A stretch of DNA of 48,078 nt from Alphaproteobacteria bacterium (GCA_020445145.1 JAGRHC010000038.1:1-48078), one strand, 5' to 3'. Shown: positions 7,166-16,620, counted from the stretch's first letter. Numbers and translations are program-made. The notes: a model not told the origin generated them from the sequence alone.

Positions 7166-9712
7166 TTAGTACAAACCTCCGGTCCCCGTTATTGTTTGTG
7201 ATGATGCACCTCCGGGTTGCGCAGACCCTTGTGGTGCGAAGCCACCGTAAGCATTCGGGTCTTGTTCCCCGCTGCTGTAGCTTGAGGTGTATCCGCCTTG
7301 CATGAGTGAAATTCCGTCACTGTCCAGAATATACATGTCATCTGTTGGCTCTGTGCCGACAACGAAGGATTCCCAGATCACGCTTTTATCACCCGGCTTT
7401 GCGCGCACGCCTGTTTCTGCGTTGATTTGGACGCTGCGGATCCCCGGAGGGCGGCGGAAGGGAACGATTGGCTCGTTTGAAAGCGCTGCCTCCATAAATT
7501 CTTTAAAGACCGGCACAGCAACGGATGCTCCTGTTTCATGCTTACCTAGAGAACGTGGGTTGTCAAAGCCTGCAAAAACGCCGACGACAAGATCAGGAGA
7601 AAATCCTATAAACCATGTATCTTTGGATTCATTTGTTGTTCCTGTTTTTCCGGCGAGCGGGCGGTTCAAAGATTTAATGCGAACCCCTGTCCCACGCTGG
7701 ACAACGCCTTCCAGAATTGAAACCATTTGATAGGTTGTTCTGGGGTCCGCGATTTGTTCGCGCACGTCCGGGACATCTGGAACGGGCTGATTGTCCCATC
7801 TTATCGTGCTACCACACACATCGCAGGGGCGTTTGTCGTGCTTGAAGATAGTTTTCCCGTGGCGATCCTCAATCCTGTCGATAAAGGTCGGGGTTACTTT
7901 TTTACCGCCATTAACCAGCATTCCGTATGCCGATGTCAGCCTGATCAATGTCGTTTCGTAGGCACCGAGGGAGTTGGCCAGCAGAGGGGGCATATGATCG
8001 GTGATCCCGAAACGGTCCGAGTATTTTGCGATCAGGTCCATTCCAAGATAATCCGCAAGGCGGACGGTCATAAGGTTCCGCGACTTTTCAATTCCAATGC
8101 GCAGCGGTGTGGGGCCGTAGAATTCGTTTGAGTAGTTGGTTGGTTTCCACGTATTTCCCGGACGATCCTCGATCACGAACGGCGCATCCAGAATCATGGT
8201 GGCCGGGGTAAATCCTTTATCAAGCGCCGCAAGGTATACGAACGGTTTGAAGGCAGAGCCGGGCTGGCGTTCGGCCTGAGTCGCGCGGTTAAATTCGCTG
8301 GCGCCGTATTCGTATTTCCATCCGCCCTGCATGGCCAGAATACGGCCTGTGTGCGGGTCGAGGGCGATTAGCGATCCTTGTATCAGGGGGACTTGACGCA
8401 AGGTCCAGATTTCCGGGGATGGCTCTTTTTGTTCTTCGGCTTCATCTGCCTTTACAGGCTCGACCATGATCACATCCCCGGGCGAGAGAACCTGAGTTAC
8501 TGATGTGATTTCCGGGCCTTGCGCATAGCCTTCATTGAGGTATTTGCGTGCCCATTTTACCTGCTCAAGGGGAAGCGTTCCCTGCTCTTTCTCTGCAAAA
8601 CCTAGCTTGGCTTGCTGGTCTCCGGCCTCCAGGACCACGGCGAGTTGCCAGTTATCCAGCAAGGTTTGAGGGCGGTCTATTTTTTTGAGCTGGGCGCGCC
8701 AGTCATCTAAAGATTCCAGTTTCTTGTATGGGCCGCGCCAGCCATGACGCATATCGTAGGCCAACAAACCGTCGCGCAAGGTTTTTGCTGCGATTGCCTG
8801 TAGCCGAGGATCGACTGACGTCCGGACGACGAGGCCGCCGCCGTAGAGGCTGTCTTCTCCGTAGCGACCCGAGAGTTCGCGGCGTACTTCCTCGGCAAAA
8901 TACGGCGCGTTTACTTCGTTATTATCGCGTGGGGCCATTACAAGTGGCTTTACTTTTGCAAGTTCTGCTTCTGCCCTGGTGATGTAGCCATCTTCTGCCA
9001 TACGGTCGATTACCCAGTTGCGGCGCGCCAGCGCTTTATCGTGATTGCGTACGGGGTGGTAGTTGTTCGGCGCTTTTGGCAAACTTGCGAGGTAAGCTGT
9101 TTCAGAGATATCGAGATCCTCAAGGGATTTGTTGAAATAGTACTGCGCGGCGGCAGCAACACCGTAAGCCCCTCCCCCGAGGTAGATTTCGTTCAGGTAT
9201 AGCTCGAGGATGTGATCTTTGCTGAGCGTTTTGTTCATGCGGTAGGCGACGATCGCTTCTTTTAATTTTCTGATGTAGTCGACTTCGCTTGAGAAGAAGA
9301 AATTTTTGGCGACCTGCTGCGTGATTGTCGATGCGCCCTCCGGCCTTTTGGCGCCTCCTGACAATTTATTTTTCAGGTTTTTGACCAAAGCCCGGCCAAT
9401 CGCGACAAGATCGACGCCGCTATTGGTGTAGAAACTTTTATCTTCCGCCGCGATGAAGGCATGCTTTACGCGGTCCGGGATGAAGTCAATCGGTACGAAG
9501 ACGCGCTTTTCCTGCGCAAACTCAGCAAACAGCCTACCGTCTCCGGCATAGAGGCGCGTTACGATCGGCGGTTCATAATTCTGGAGCGCGCTATAATCCG
9601 GGAGTTCTCGTCCGTAATAGGACAATATGCCAATGACAAGACCGATTGCCACGATCAGGCCGATAAAGCCCAGAGAGAAAAGTCCTAAAAATACCTGTTT
9701 GAAATATTTCAT
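7166..9712 (-). CDS. mrcA: Penicillin-binding protein 1A (bifunctional transglycosylase/transpeptidase)
   Basis: 848 residues, normal for class A PBPs. It polymerises lipid II into glycan strands and cross-links them in the periplasm. A membrane anchor lies at about residues 8-32. The GT51 domain has catalytic Glu90 in EDKSFYTNSGVD, GGAKRPEGASTITQQVAKN, and the RKLKEAIVAYRMNKTLSKDHILELYLNEIYLG block. An inserted linker or OB-like region spans about 310-430. The transpeptidase domain has SAFK with Ser486, SRN at 544-546 and KTGT at 689-692. A CDVC pair near residue 630 and a Gly/Pro/Gln/Ser-rich tail are notable. The gene lies 77 bases downstream of mlaF on the same strand. Confidence 0.96.
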   Translation of the reverse strand: MKYFKQVFLGLFSLGFIGLIVAIGLVIGILSYYGRELPDYSALQNYEPPIVTRLYAGDGRLFAEFAQEKRVFVPIDFIPDRVKHAFIAAEDKSFYTNSGVDLVAIGRALVKNLKNKLSGGAKRPEGASTITQQVAKNFFFSSEVDYIRKLKEAIVAYRMNKTLSKDHILELYLNEIYLGGGAYGVAAAAQYYFNKSLEDLDISETAYLASLPKAPNNYHPVRNHDKALARRNWVIDRMAEDGYITRAEAELAKVKPLVMAPRDNNEVNAPYFAEEVRRELSGRYGEDSLYGGGLVVRTSVDPRLQAIAAKTLRDGLLAYDMRHGWRGPYKKLESLDDWRAQLKKIDRPQTLLDNWQLAVVLEAGDQQAKLGFAEKEQGTLPLEQVKWARKYLNEGYAQGPEITSVTQVLSPGDVIMVEPVKADEAEEQKEPSPEIWTLRQVPLIQGSLIALDPHTGRILAMQGGWKYEYGASEFNRATQAERQPGSAFKPFVYLAALDKGFTPATMILDAPFVIEDRPGNTWKPTNYSNEFYGPTPLRIGIEKSRNLMTVRLADYLGMDLIAKYSDRFGITDHMPPLLANSLGAYETTLIRLTSAYGMLVNGGKKVTPTFIDRIEDRHGKTIFKHDKRPCDVCGSTIRWDNQPVPDVPDVREQIADPRTTYQMVSILEGVVQRGTGVRIKSLNRPLAGKTGTTNESKDTWFIGFSPDLVVGVFAGFDNPRSLGKHETGASVAVPVFKEFMEAALSNEPIVPFRRPPGIRSVQINAETGVRAKPGDKSVIWESFVVGTEPTDDMYILDSDGISLMQGGYTSSYSSGEQDPNAYGGFAPQGSAQPGGASSQTITGTGGLY

Positions 9713-9789
9713 TCTTGATGCTTGCCGTTTTTTGAATGGTCATCCTAACGGAGCCGCTCCGGAAAATCCAAAAAATCTTTTGGTTCTTT

Positions 9790-10626
9790 TTAACGTACCT
9801 GTCCGCTTGTGATCGGGCCATCTGCGCGGCCATGGATGAACTGGTCAACGTAAGGATTTCCAGAGTTATCCAGTTCCTCTACGCTGCCATGCCAGATAAT
9901 CCGGCCTTCGTAGATCATTGCAACATGGTCTGCGATTTTGCGGGCCGAGGCCATATCGTGGGTAATGGACAAGGCGGTTGCACCAAGCCCCTTTACCTGC
10001 TCGACGATCAGGTCGTTGATGACGTCGGCCATAATAGGATCCAGGCCTGTTGTGGGTTCGTCAAAGAAGATGATTTCAGGATCAGCGGCGACTGCGCGCG
10101 CGAGACCAACCCGTTTTTGCATCCCGCCCGAGAGTTCTGCCGGGTAGAGATCAGCGACTTCTGCCCGCAGGCCGACAGCGCGAATTTTTTCTACGGCGAT
10201 TTCTCTTGCCTGTTTCTTTTTCATGCCGCGCCCTTGTACCAGACCGAAGGCAACATTTTCCCAAATTTTTAGTGAGTCAAACAAAGCGGCGCCCTGAAAG
10301 AGCATCCCGAATTTTCTCATCAGATCATCGCGGTCCTGCGTACTCAGGTCCGCTGTTTCTTGCCCGTCGATCTTGATGGAGCCTGAATCGGGGTGGAGAA
10401 GACCAAGGATACATTTCAGCATCACAGATTTTCCCGTGCCGGATCCCCCGATCACCACGAGCGATTTTCCTTTTGGGACGACCAGATCTGCGCCTTGCAG
10501 GACATGATTGTTGCCGAAGGCTTTGTATACGCCTTTCATGGCTATTTTTTCCGTCGGCAAATCCGCAACCACATTGTCTTGTGGGGTGTTTTCAGATGCC
10601 TGCGCTGTGCCGCTTTGTGCCGTCAT
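9790..10626 (-). CDS. mlaF: ABC transporter ATP-binding protein MlaF
   Basis: ATPase subunit of the MlaFEDB-type phospholipid transporter, which moves lipids between inner and outer membrane. 278 residues. Walker A is GGSGTGKS (60-67), the signature is LSGGMQ (167-172), and Walker B is IIFFDEP (187-193), followed by TTGLDP and the switch His in SITHD. The segment KGVYKAFGNNHVLQG and the LFQGAALFDSLKIWENVAF block are characteristic of MlaF/Ttg2A. The start codon overlaps the mlaE stop (ATGA), so the two are coupled. An MlaD-type substrate-binding gene is not adjacent. Confidence 0.93.
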   Translation of the reverse strand: MTAQSGTAQASENTPQDNVVADLPTEKIAMKGVYKAFGNNHVLQGADLVVPKGKSLVVIGGSGTGKSVMLKCILGLLHPDSGSIKIDGQETADLSTQDRDDLMRKFGMLFQGAALFDSLKIWENVAFGLVQGRGMKKKQAREIAVEKIRAVGLRAEVADLYPAELSGGMQKRVGLARAVAADPEIIFFDEPTTGLDPIMADVINDLIVEQVKGLGATALSITHDMASARKIADHVAMIYEGRIIWHGSVEELDNSGNPYVDQFIHGRADGPITSGQVR

Positions 10627-11456
10627 GAGAAGAAAATCTGTGTCAGTAGGTAGTTAAAAATCAGGATCAGGATCGAGGCCGAAACGACCGCATTTGTCGT
10701 GGCAGAGCCGACGCCTTGCGCACCGCGCTTTGAGTTGAAACCATGGTAACAGCCCATGATCGCTACGATGAACCCGAATACGCCAGCCTTTGCAAGGCCG
10801 GAGACGACATCGATATTCTGCATGACGTCCCATGTCTGACTCAGGTAGCTTACGGGGCTGAACCCTAGATTATAGATCGAGACGATATAACCGCCCATGA
10901 CGCCGATAATGTCGCCTGTCAGGACCAATATCGGGAGCATCAGGGTGCCTGCGATGACGCGCGGGGCGATCAGGTATTTGAAGGGATTTACGGACAAGGT
11001 GCGCAGGGCATCGATTTGCTCGGTGACGCGCATTGTTCCAATCTCGGCGGCGATGGCTGCCCCGACACGGCCCGCGACCATCAGGCCGGCAAGGACGGGT
11101 GATAGCTCGCGCGTGATTGAGAGAACGACAACGCCTGCAATCGCACTTTCCGCATTAAAGCGGGTAAATCCCGTGTAACTCTGCAGGGCGAGCACCATCC
11201 CTGTAAAGAGGGCTGTCATCCCGACAACGGGCAGGGAGTAGTAGCCGATGTCTATCAGTTGGCGTGCGATTTGTGCGGGGAAGAATCGCGGCGCAAAACA
11301 GTGGCCGACGGCCTGCCCCGTAAATGCAGCCAGACGGCCTGTTGCTTCCAGAAACGACAGTATGCCGCTCCCAAGCACAGTACAGACATCCAGAAGAGGC
11401 GTTAGCGGATTAAACCCGCTCTTTTTTGTTTCCAGCGTTTGCGAAGCTGCCTGCAT
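10623..11456 (-). CDS. mlaE: ABC transporter permease MlaE
   Basis: Inner-membrane permease of the MlaE/YrbE family that pairs with MlaF. About 277 residues starting at MQAASQTLETK; that ATG has AAGGGA just upstream, whereas an in-frame start 54 bases earlier has no such site and adds an atypical basic stretch. Five or so hydrophobic segments are visible. The family core is present: GMTALFTGMVLALQSY, ELSPVLAGLMVAGRVGAAIA, EIGTMRVTEQIDALRTL, and FKYLIAPRVIAGTLMLPIL. It is the first gene of an mlaE-mlaF pair, with PBP1A following on the same strand. Confidence 0.93.
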   Translation of the reverse strand: MQAASQTLETKKSGFNPLTPLLDVCTVLGSGILSFLEATGRLAAFTGQAVGHCFAPRFFPAQIARQLIDIGYYSLPVVGMTALFTGMVLALQSYTGFTRFNAESAIAGVVVLSITRELSPVLAGLMVAGRVGAAIAAEIGTMRVTEQIDALRTLSVNPFKYLIAPRVIAGTLMLPILVLTGDIIGVMGGYIVSIYNLGFSPVSYLSQTWDVMQNIDVVSGLAKAGVFGFIVAIMGCYHGFNSKRGAQGVGSATTNAVVSASILILIFNYLLTQIFFS

Positions 11457-11580
11457 GTTTTCCCTTACATTAACCCTGACTAAACTCAAACACATGCGTT
11501 TATAGCGCAAAAAAGACTAAAGGAAATATTTTTTCGCGTCTATACTGGAGGGAGCGATAATACAGTCTTTTCACACATCC

Positions 11581-12249
11581 ATGAAAACGATTAGTCCAAC
11601 TGAGCTTATTTGCATGAACGACAGGTGTTTCGGGACACCTTGCCGCGTTGAAAGTGCCTATGCGCAGGATCACAATTTACTCTTTGGCGAACGCATTTAT
11701 AAAGTGGATGCGCTGCTTTGCCTTCACGAGACTTTGGCAGGGGTTATTATAGAGGCGGCGTCCTTATGTCAAAAACGCTACGGCTTGAATATGGTCTTAT
11801 ACGATGGATTGCGGACCGTTGAAGCCCAGATGCGCATGATCGAAACCAAACGTGTCAAAGATCATCCGCATTGGCTCGAAGAACCTCGCTTGCTATCTCC
11901 TCCGGGGGCGGGTGGGCATCCGCGCGGCATGGCTGTCGATGTCGGACTTGAGACACCGGAAGGGATCTTGGTTGACATGGGCACGCCTTTTGATTTTCTG
12001 GCCGAAGATGCGGGCCCCAAGACCAATCCGGCACACCGGGGCTATAAAAGGCATCATCAGGACATCATTCAAAACAGGGAAAAGCTTGATAGCGTTATGC
12101 TTGGTGCGGCAGAAAAGTTAGGCGTTCCCTTACTTGCCTTACCTGAGGAATGGTGGGATTTCAGGCTTCCTGCGTCTTATTATCAGCAATACATGCCCTT
12201 ATCGGAACGCGAAGTGCCTGAGCGGCTGCGGCTTTTGGATACAGTTTAG
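11581..12249 (+). CDS. D-alanyl-D-alanine dipeptidase (VanX/DdpX family, M15D)
   Basis: 222 residues, normal for VanX-type zinc peptidases, which hydrolyse free D-Ala-D-Ala. The substrate and metal motif appears as GGHPRGMAVDVG (His and Asp zinc ligands), and the C-terminal EEWWDFR matches the EWWH region that provides the catalytic Glu and third ligand neighbourhood; here Asp follows WW, so the third ligand (normally His) deserves checking. No signal peptide is seen, so it may be cytoplasmic. Nearby PBP1A, Alr and Mla genes give an envelope context. In non-resistant bacteria such enzymes recycle peptidoglycan dipeptides; no vanA or vanH partners are present here. Confidence 0.82.
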   Translation: MKTISPTELICMNDRCFGTPCRVESAYAQDHNLLFGERIYKVDALLCLHETLAGVIIEAASLCQKRYGLNMVLYDGLRTVEAQMRMIETKRVKDHPHWLEEPRLLSPPGAGGHPRGMAVDVGLETPEGILVDMGTPFDFLAEDAGPKTNPAHRGYKRHHQDIIQNREKLDSVMLGAAEKLGVPLLALPEEWWDFRLPASYYQQYMPLSEREVPERLRLLDTV

Positions 12250-12376
12250 GCAAAAATTGCCAAAAAAGTTTGCATTTTCGGGAGGATTACCCTAGTATTT
12301 TCTTATAGTTTTTTTATGCAAAAAAGGTCTGGGTATAATGGGCTGTTTTGCGGGTTGACGATTAGGGTGATGTAAA

Positions 12377-13846
12377 ATGATTAGATTCTTTACGCTTCAA
12401 TGTGATTTTTTTTCCACTTTGCGTGTCCTTGAAAGGTCGTGTGAGCCCGGTCTTGAAAAGATTGTTGGCGGGGCTGGCGCTGTGGCTGTGAAGCATTTCG
12501 AGCAAACTGAAGTTATTCGAATTTTGCAGGAACATCTTGCTGCGCAAGGTTATTATAGCGGTGTGCAGGATGGGCAGTGGCATGACCCAGCAGGTGTGAG
12601 GGGCAGTGATAATTTTAATAGCGCTTTCACCAAGTGGCTGCGCGAGATGCAGGCAAGAGAAATGGGGGATCAGGCGGCACATGGATGGTTGGGCCAAAAG
12701 TCTCTGGCAGGACTTCACGGTAAGGTTCCTGAAAATGTTCATTCTGCTTTAGCGTCCTTGCTTGAAACCCAGGTTGACGGCCGGAGTGCTTATTCCCGCC
12801 TGCATCGCAGGAATGAGTATCATGCGTCAGGCATTATGGTTGATGGAACCTGTATTGCTCATGATAGCGATATTTCAGGCGCCCCTCGAAATGCTAAAGC
12901 GCATGCGGATGCTGTCGACAATGGTTCCGGCCATGCTCCTGCAGGTAAGTCAGGTTCTACCGAGGATCCGTCTAATCCCATAGATAACGGGGGTGGGGGA
13001 AGCGTGCCCTCAAAAGGGTACATAAGGGCTAAATTTGAGGAGAACGCGCAAGCAGGAGCGGGAACACGTGTTGTTCGCATTACAGTTGAAGAGGTTAAAG
13101 CCCTAGAGAGAAAATCGGCGGCACCGGCTGGAAGAGCTTCCGGCATAACGTCTGATGAAGAGAATATCCTTAAAGGTTTTGATGCTGCGCGCGCAAGTGC
13201 ATTGAAGGATGCCGGATATGACGATGCGAGAGTGCGTCTGGATGCGGCGCAGGCGCAGTACGACAATGGTAGGACTGATCTTGAGAAGATGAGAGATCAA
13301 GTTCAGGCTGTTGATGATAAATATCTTCATCAGACATTAACGGTTTTTGTCGATGGGAAGACTTATGAGCGCAACATGGCTGAAATGCAGGAAAAAGATC
13401 CCGGGCTGCTTGATTCATGGGGCCTTTTTGGTCCAAGTGCGAAGCTTGACGCGAAAATTTATGAGGCGGTAAAAGCAAAGTATGCTGAATTGCAAGAAAG
13501 TGATGCGTACAAGCAGGATATGGAGGAGATTGCTGTTGCCAGACGGACGATCGCTGAAGCTGACCGGGTGCCGGGTGGATTTTGGCATGTGCGCCGCGAA
13601 GAGTTGCAAAATGCCAAGTTAGCCGTTCAGAATATCGAGACTAAAGTCGATCAATCTCCCATTGCGGTTGCGATCAAGATTGAGCCAACAAAAGATGGGC
13701 AATATGTAGCTGGAAAAATTGGCGATGCGCCTGCTGCAGGGGCCCAAGGGGCAGCACCACCGAAGGAAACGCAAACACCTGCCGCTGAGCCTGATAACGT
13801 TCCTACATGGACGACAGGCACGCCGTCCTTGGGGAATATGGGATAA
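12377..13846 (+). CDS. Large unknown protein with peptidoglycan-binding-like N-terminus and helical C-terminus
   Basis: 489 residues, not recognised as a whole. Residues about 45-115 (EVIRILQEHLAAQGYYSG..DGQW......FNSAFTKWLREMQ) look like a weak peptidoglycan-binding-type helical module. A low-complexity Gly/Ser/Pro linker follows (about 180-215), then a long charged region rich in Ala, Glu, Asp, Lys and Gln with coiled-coil character (about 230-430). The tail is Pro/Ala/Thr-rich. There is no signal peptide or membrane segment, so export would need a dedicated route. AGGG about 8 bases before the ATG supports the start. A terminator follows. The composition and isolation would fit a secreted or structural protein, perhaps a substrate of the secretion system at the other end of the window, but that is speculation. 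Confidence 0.65.
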   Translation: MIRFFTLQCDFFSTLRVLERSCEPGLEKIVGGAGAVAVKHFEQTEVIRILQEHLAAQGYYSGVQDGQWHDPAGVRGSDNFNSAFTKWLREMQAREMGDQAAHGWLGQKSLAGLHGKVPENVHSALASLLETQVDGRSAYSRLHRRNEYHASGIMVDGTCIAHDSDISGAPRNAKAHADAVDNGSGHAPAGKSGSTEDPSNPIDNGGGGSVPSKGYIRAKFEENAQAGAGTRVVRITVEEVKALERKSAAPAGRASGITSDEENILKGFDAARASALKDAGYDDARVRLDAAQAQYDNGRTDLEKMRDQVQAVDDKYLHQTLTVFVDGKTYERNMAEMQEKDPGLLDSWGLFGPSAKLDAKIYEAVKAKYAELQESDAYKQDMEEIAVARRTIAEADRVPGGFWHVRREELQNAKLAVQNIETKVDQSPIAVAIKIEPTKDGQYVAGKIGDAPAAGAQGAAPPKETQTPAAEPDNVPTWTTGTPSLGNMG

Positions 13847-13876
13847 ATTTTGTTTTGATTTTAATGCGTTTAAAAG

Positions 13877-13900
13877 AGCCGGTCTAAGCCGGCTTTTTTT
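13877..13900. terminator. Terminator between the 489-residue gene and alr (convergent)
   Basis: AGCCGG (13877-13882), loop TCTAAG, CCGGCT (13889-13894), then a T tract to 13900 on the plus strand. On the minus strand it overlaps the last codons of alr and is followed by a weaker T-rich stretch, so it may serve both genes. Confidence 0.75.
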
Positions 13901-15005
13901 CTTGTGTCCGTTCATTTTTGTAGAGGCGGGCGTAACGTGAGCCAAGCGATGTTAAAATTTCGTATCCAATTGTTTTGGCCGCACACGCTACCATATCTGC
14001 GCTTTGATGCGGGCCAATAATTTCCAGATGATCTCCAGGGAGAGGGCCGATATTCTCAGGCACCCCAGACAGGTCGCATATTGTTAAATCCATCGAAATA
14101 CGTCCGCGGATCGGGAGGGCGTGACCTTTCCAAAACAGGCTACCGGTATTGCTTAAAGACCTTAAAAGTCCGTCGGCATACCCGATAGACACCACGGCTA
14201 ACCTTGCTTCTTCATTAAATCGGTACGTTTCGTTGTATCCACAGGTGTCGCCTTTTTGGGCAGTGCGGATTTGCATGACAGGGGCTTCGAGCTTTATCAC
14301 GGGATGCATCGGGTTTTTTTGATCGGGCGTGGGGTTCAGGCCGTAAAGCGCCATCCCGGGACGTACCAAGTCCATGTGATAGGTGGAATCACGAAAGATT
14401 CCCGAGGAATTGCAGAAGGAGCGGGGGATGCCGGGGAAATTCATACTGACAGCGCTAAAAGCTTCATATTGGCGAGCGCAGGAATCGCTTTCCCTCTCTT
14501 CACTGCTGGTGAAGTGGCTCATGATACAGAGGATATTTATTCCTTCTGTTGCTTGCGGATTTTGAAGGATTTCCTTGATTTCATGATCCTCCAACCCCAG
14601 ACGGTTCATGCCTGTATCGATGTGCAGGAACGCCGGGAGTTTTTTGCCAAGCTCCTTTGCAAGAGCTTGGTATGCCTTTATTTCCGTGAGGGTATTTATG
14701 ACAGGAATCAGATTTGATGCTGCATATTCTTTTTCTGCGCCACGTATCAGGCCGTTGAGGACGGCGATCCGGGCTTCGGGGAGTGTTTTGCGGAGCTCAA
14801 TGCCCTCCTCCAGCAAGGCCACGAAGAATGCACGCGCCCCGGCCTGCCAGAGGGCGGGTGTCATTTGTTGTACGCCCAGGCCGTACGCGTTTGCCTTGAC
14901 GACGGCGGCAGTTTCGCACGATGCGCCGACGATATTTTTAAGTTTGAGGTAGTTTTCCCTCAGCGCGGCCAGATCGATGGTGAGAGTGCCGGAATGCGCT
15001 GTCAT
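13884..15005 (-). CDS. alr: Alanine racemase
   Basis: PLP-dependent enzyme converting L-Ala to D-Ala for peptidoglycan. 373 residues from MTAHSGTLTIDLAAL. The PLP lysine is Lys37 in VVKANAYGLG. HIDTGMNRLG, LVRPGMALYG, GYADGLLRS and GRISMDLTICDL are all family landmarks. The open frame extends about 250 bases further upstream, but that part lies inside dnaB in another frame and is rejected. The start lies 4 bases after the dnaB stop, so the two are co-transcribed. The dnaB-alr order is common in alphaproteobacteria. Confidence 0.96.
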   Translation of the reverse strand: MTAHSGTLTIDLAALRENYLKLKNIVGASCETAAVVKANAYGLGVQQMTPALWQAGARAFFVALLEEGIELRKTLPEARIAVLNGLIRGAEKEYAASNLIPVINTLTEIKAYQALAKELGKKLPAFLHIDTGMNRLGLEDHEIKEILQNPQATEGINILCIMSHFTSSEERESDSCARQYEAFSAVSMNFPGIPRSFCNSSGIFRDSTYHMDLVRPGMALYGLNPTPDQKNPMHPVIKLEAPVMQIRTAQKGDTCGYNETYRFNEEARLAVVSIGYADGLLRSLSNTGSLFWKGHALPIRGRISMDLTICDLSGVPENIGPLPGDHLEIIGPHQSADMVACAAKTIGYEILTSLGSRYARLYKNERTQEKKPA

Positions 15006-15009
15006 GGCT

Positions 15010-16494
15010 TTAGAAACTGCTGGTATGTACTTCGTCAAGATCACTGAAGCGCGTGACGCGGCCATCGAAGAACATGCGTACGGTGCCGATGGGACCGTGA
15101 CGCTGTTTGGCGATGATACATTCACCGACTCGGTGCGCCCGCTCCATTCTTTCTTGCCATTCCATGTGCTTTTCTGTGCCGGGCTCAGGCTCAGCGCGGG
15201 AGAGGTAGTATTCTTCTCTGTAGACGAACATAACGACGTCGGCGTCCTGCTCAATCGATCCGGATTCCCGCAGGTCCGAGAGCATTGGCCGCTTGTCTTC
15301 GCGTTGCTCGACCGCTCGGGAGAGCTGAGAGAGCGCGAGGACCGGGATGTTTAGTTCTTTGGCGATCGCTTTGAGACCTCGTGTAATTTCAGAGATTTCC
15401 AGCACGCGGTTCTCAGCAGACTGGCGGGAACCGCCACCGCGCAGGAGCTGAAGGTAATCGACGACCAGCATGGACAGGCCATGCTGACGCTTGAGGCGGC
15501 GGGCGCGGGTGCGGACTGCACCAATGGTCAGGGCCGGCGTATCGTCGATGTAAAGCGGGACTTGACTGAGTTTTTGGCTAGCCTCAACGAAGGCGCGGAA
15601 ATCATCCTGCTTGATGTTGCCCTTGCGGATGTCGTCGCCGGAGATGTTCGAACAATCGGCCAAAATCCTTGTCGCGAGCTGGTCGGCGGACATCTCAAGC
15701 GAGAAGAAGCCAACGACAGCGCCCTCTTCGCCCCCGGTTTCGGCATAACGGCGCGCCGAATTGTAGGCAATGTTTACGGCAAGCGCGGTTTTTCCCATCG
15801 ATGGGCGGCCTGCGAGGATCAAGAGGTCGGATGGCTGGAACCCGCCGAGCTGCTTGTCCATGTCGCGCAAACCTGTGGTTGCTCCGGTTACGTTTCCGTC
15901 TGTGTGGAAGGCTTTTTCGGCCAGGTCGATCGCCGTCAGGACAGAGTCTTTTAGTGTGACAAAGCCGCCTTTGACTTCGCCTGTTTCCGCGAGGGAAAAG
16001 AGTTTTGATTCTGCGAGTTCGATTGTGGACTGGGCGCTGTTTTCTATGCGCTGTTCGTAGGCTTCGTTGACAACCTCCTCACCGAGCGCAATGAGTTCGC
16101 GGCGCATGAACAGGTCATATATCGTGCGACCATAGCTTTCAATGTTTATGGTGCTGACGACGCTGGCGGCCAGATCTGCGAGGTATGCGGCGCCGCCGAC
16201 GTCCTTGAGCTCCTCATCTTTTTCGAAGTAGCCTTTGAGGGTGACGGGGGAAGCGTTCTGACCGCGGTCGACAAGCTGGGTGACTGCCGTATATATGCGC
16301 TGGTGGACCGGGCTAAAGAAATGGTCTGGCTTCAAGAAATCCCCGATCCGCTCATAAGAGCGGTTATCAATCAGGAGCGCGCCCAACAGGCCTTGCTCGG
16401 CTTCGAGGTTATGCGGCAGGACCCGGTAATGCGGGCTATCGCTGTCCGGCATATCATAGGGTTCGTATGAATCGTAGGCAGTTTGTGTACTCAT
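15010..16494 (-). CDS. dnaB: Replicative DNA helicase DnaB
   Basis: 494 residues. Hexameric helicase that unwinds DNA at the replication fork. The N-terminal DnaB domain begins at about residue 25 (LPHNLEAEQGLLGALLIDN). The RecA-like C-terminal domain has Walker A in GRPSMGKT (229-236), Walker B around MLVVDYLQL, and LSQLSRAVEQREDKRPMLSD, a DnaB signature. SGSIEQDADVVMFVYREEYY and the RHGPIGTV motif near the end complete the family pattern. No intein is seen. It is preceded by rplI and followed by alr on the same strand. Confidence 0.98.
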   Translation of the reverse strand: MSTQTAYDSYEPYDMPDSDSPHYRVLPHNLEAEQGLLGALLIDNRSYERIGDFLKPDHFFSPVHQRIYTAVTQLVDRGQNASPVTLKGYFEKDEELKDVGGAAYLADLAASVVSTINIESYGRTIYDLFMRRELIALGEEVVNEAYEQRIENSAQSTIELAESKLFSLAETGEVKGGFVTLKDSVLTAIDLAEKAFHTDGNVTGATTGLRDMDKQLGGFQPSDLLILAGRPSMGKTALAVNIAYNSARRYAETGGEEGAVVGFFSLEMSADQLATRILADCSNISGDDIRKGNIKQDDFRAFVEASQKLSQVPLYIDDTPALTIGAVRTRARRLKRQHGLSMLVVDYLQLLRGGGSRQSAENRVLEISEITRGLKAIAKELNIPVLALSQLSRAVEQREDKRPMLSDLRESGSIEQDADVVMFVYREEYYLSRAEPEPGTEKHMEWQERMERAHRVGECIIAKQRHGPIGTVRMFFDGRVTRFSDLDEVHTSSF

Positions 16495-16568
16495 GGGGGG
16501 AGCCTACCAAAGGGGGGAATGATATTCCAGCGGGATATGATGCGCCGCATGTGAATAGCGGGGATAGA

Positions 16569-16593
16569 AAAAGCCCCGACGAACGGGGCTTTT
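16569..16593 (-). terminator. Terminator of the rpsF-rpsR-rplI operon
   Basis: AAAAGCCCC (16569-16577) pairs with GGGGCTTTT (16585-16593) around a 7-base loop. Read on the minus strand it gives a GC-rich hairpin plus T tract 28 bases after the rplI stop, separating the ribosomal operon from dnaB. Confidence 0.85.
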
Positions 16594-16620
16594 AAAAGTA
16601 TTATCTCTTAGCGATAAAGC

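Noticed and set aside
12249..12261. GGCAA-AAA-TTGCC hairpin after the VanX-like gene as a terminator
   Set aside because: Stem of only five pairs with three-base loop and followed by A rather than T on the coding strand; no minus-strand gene would use it.
15006..15254. In-frame N-terminal extension of alanine racemase by 83 residues
   Set aside because: It lies wholly inside the dnaB coding sequence in another frame, is Ser/Thr-rich without homology to Alr, and a proper start (MTAHSGTL) lies 4 bases after the dnaB stop.
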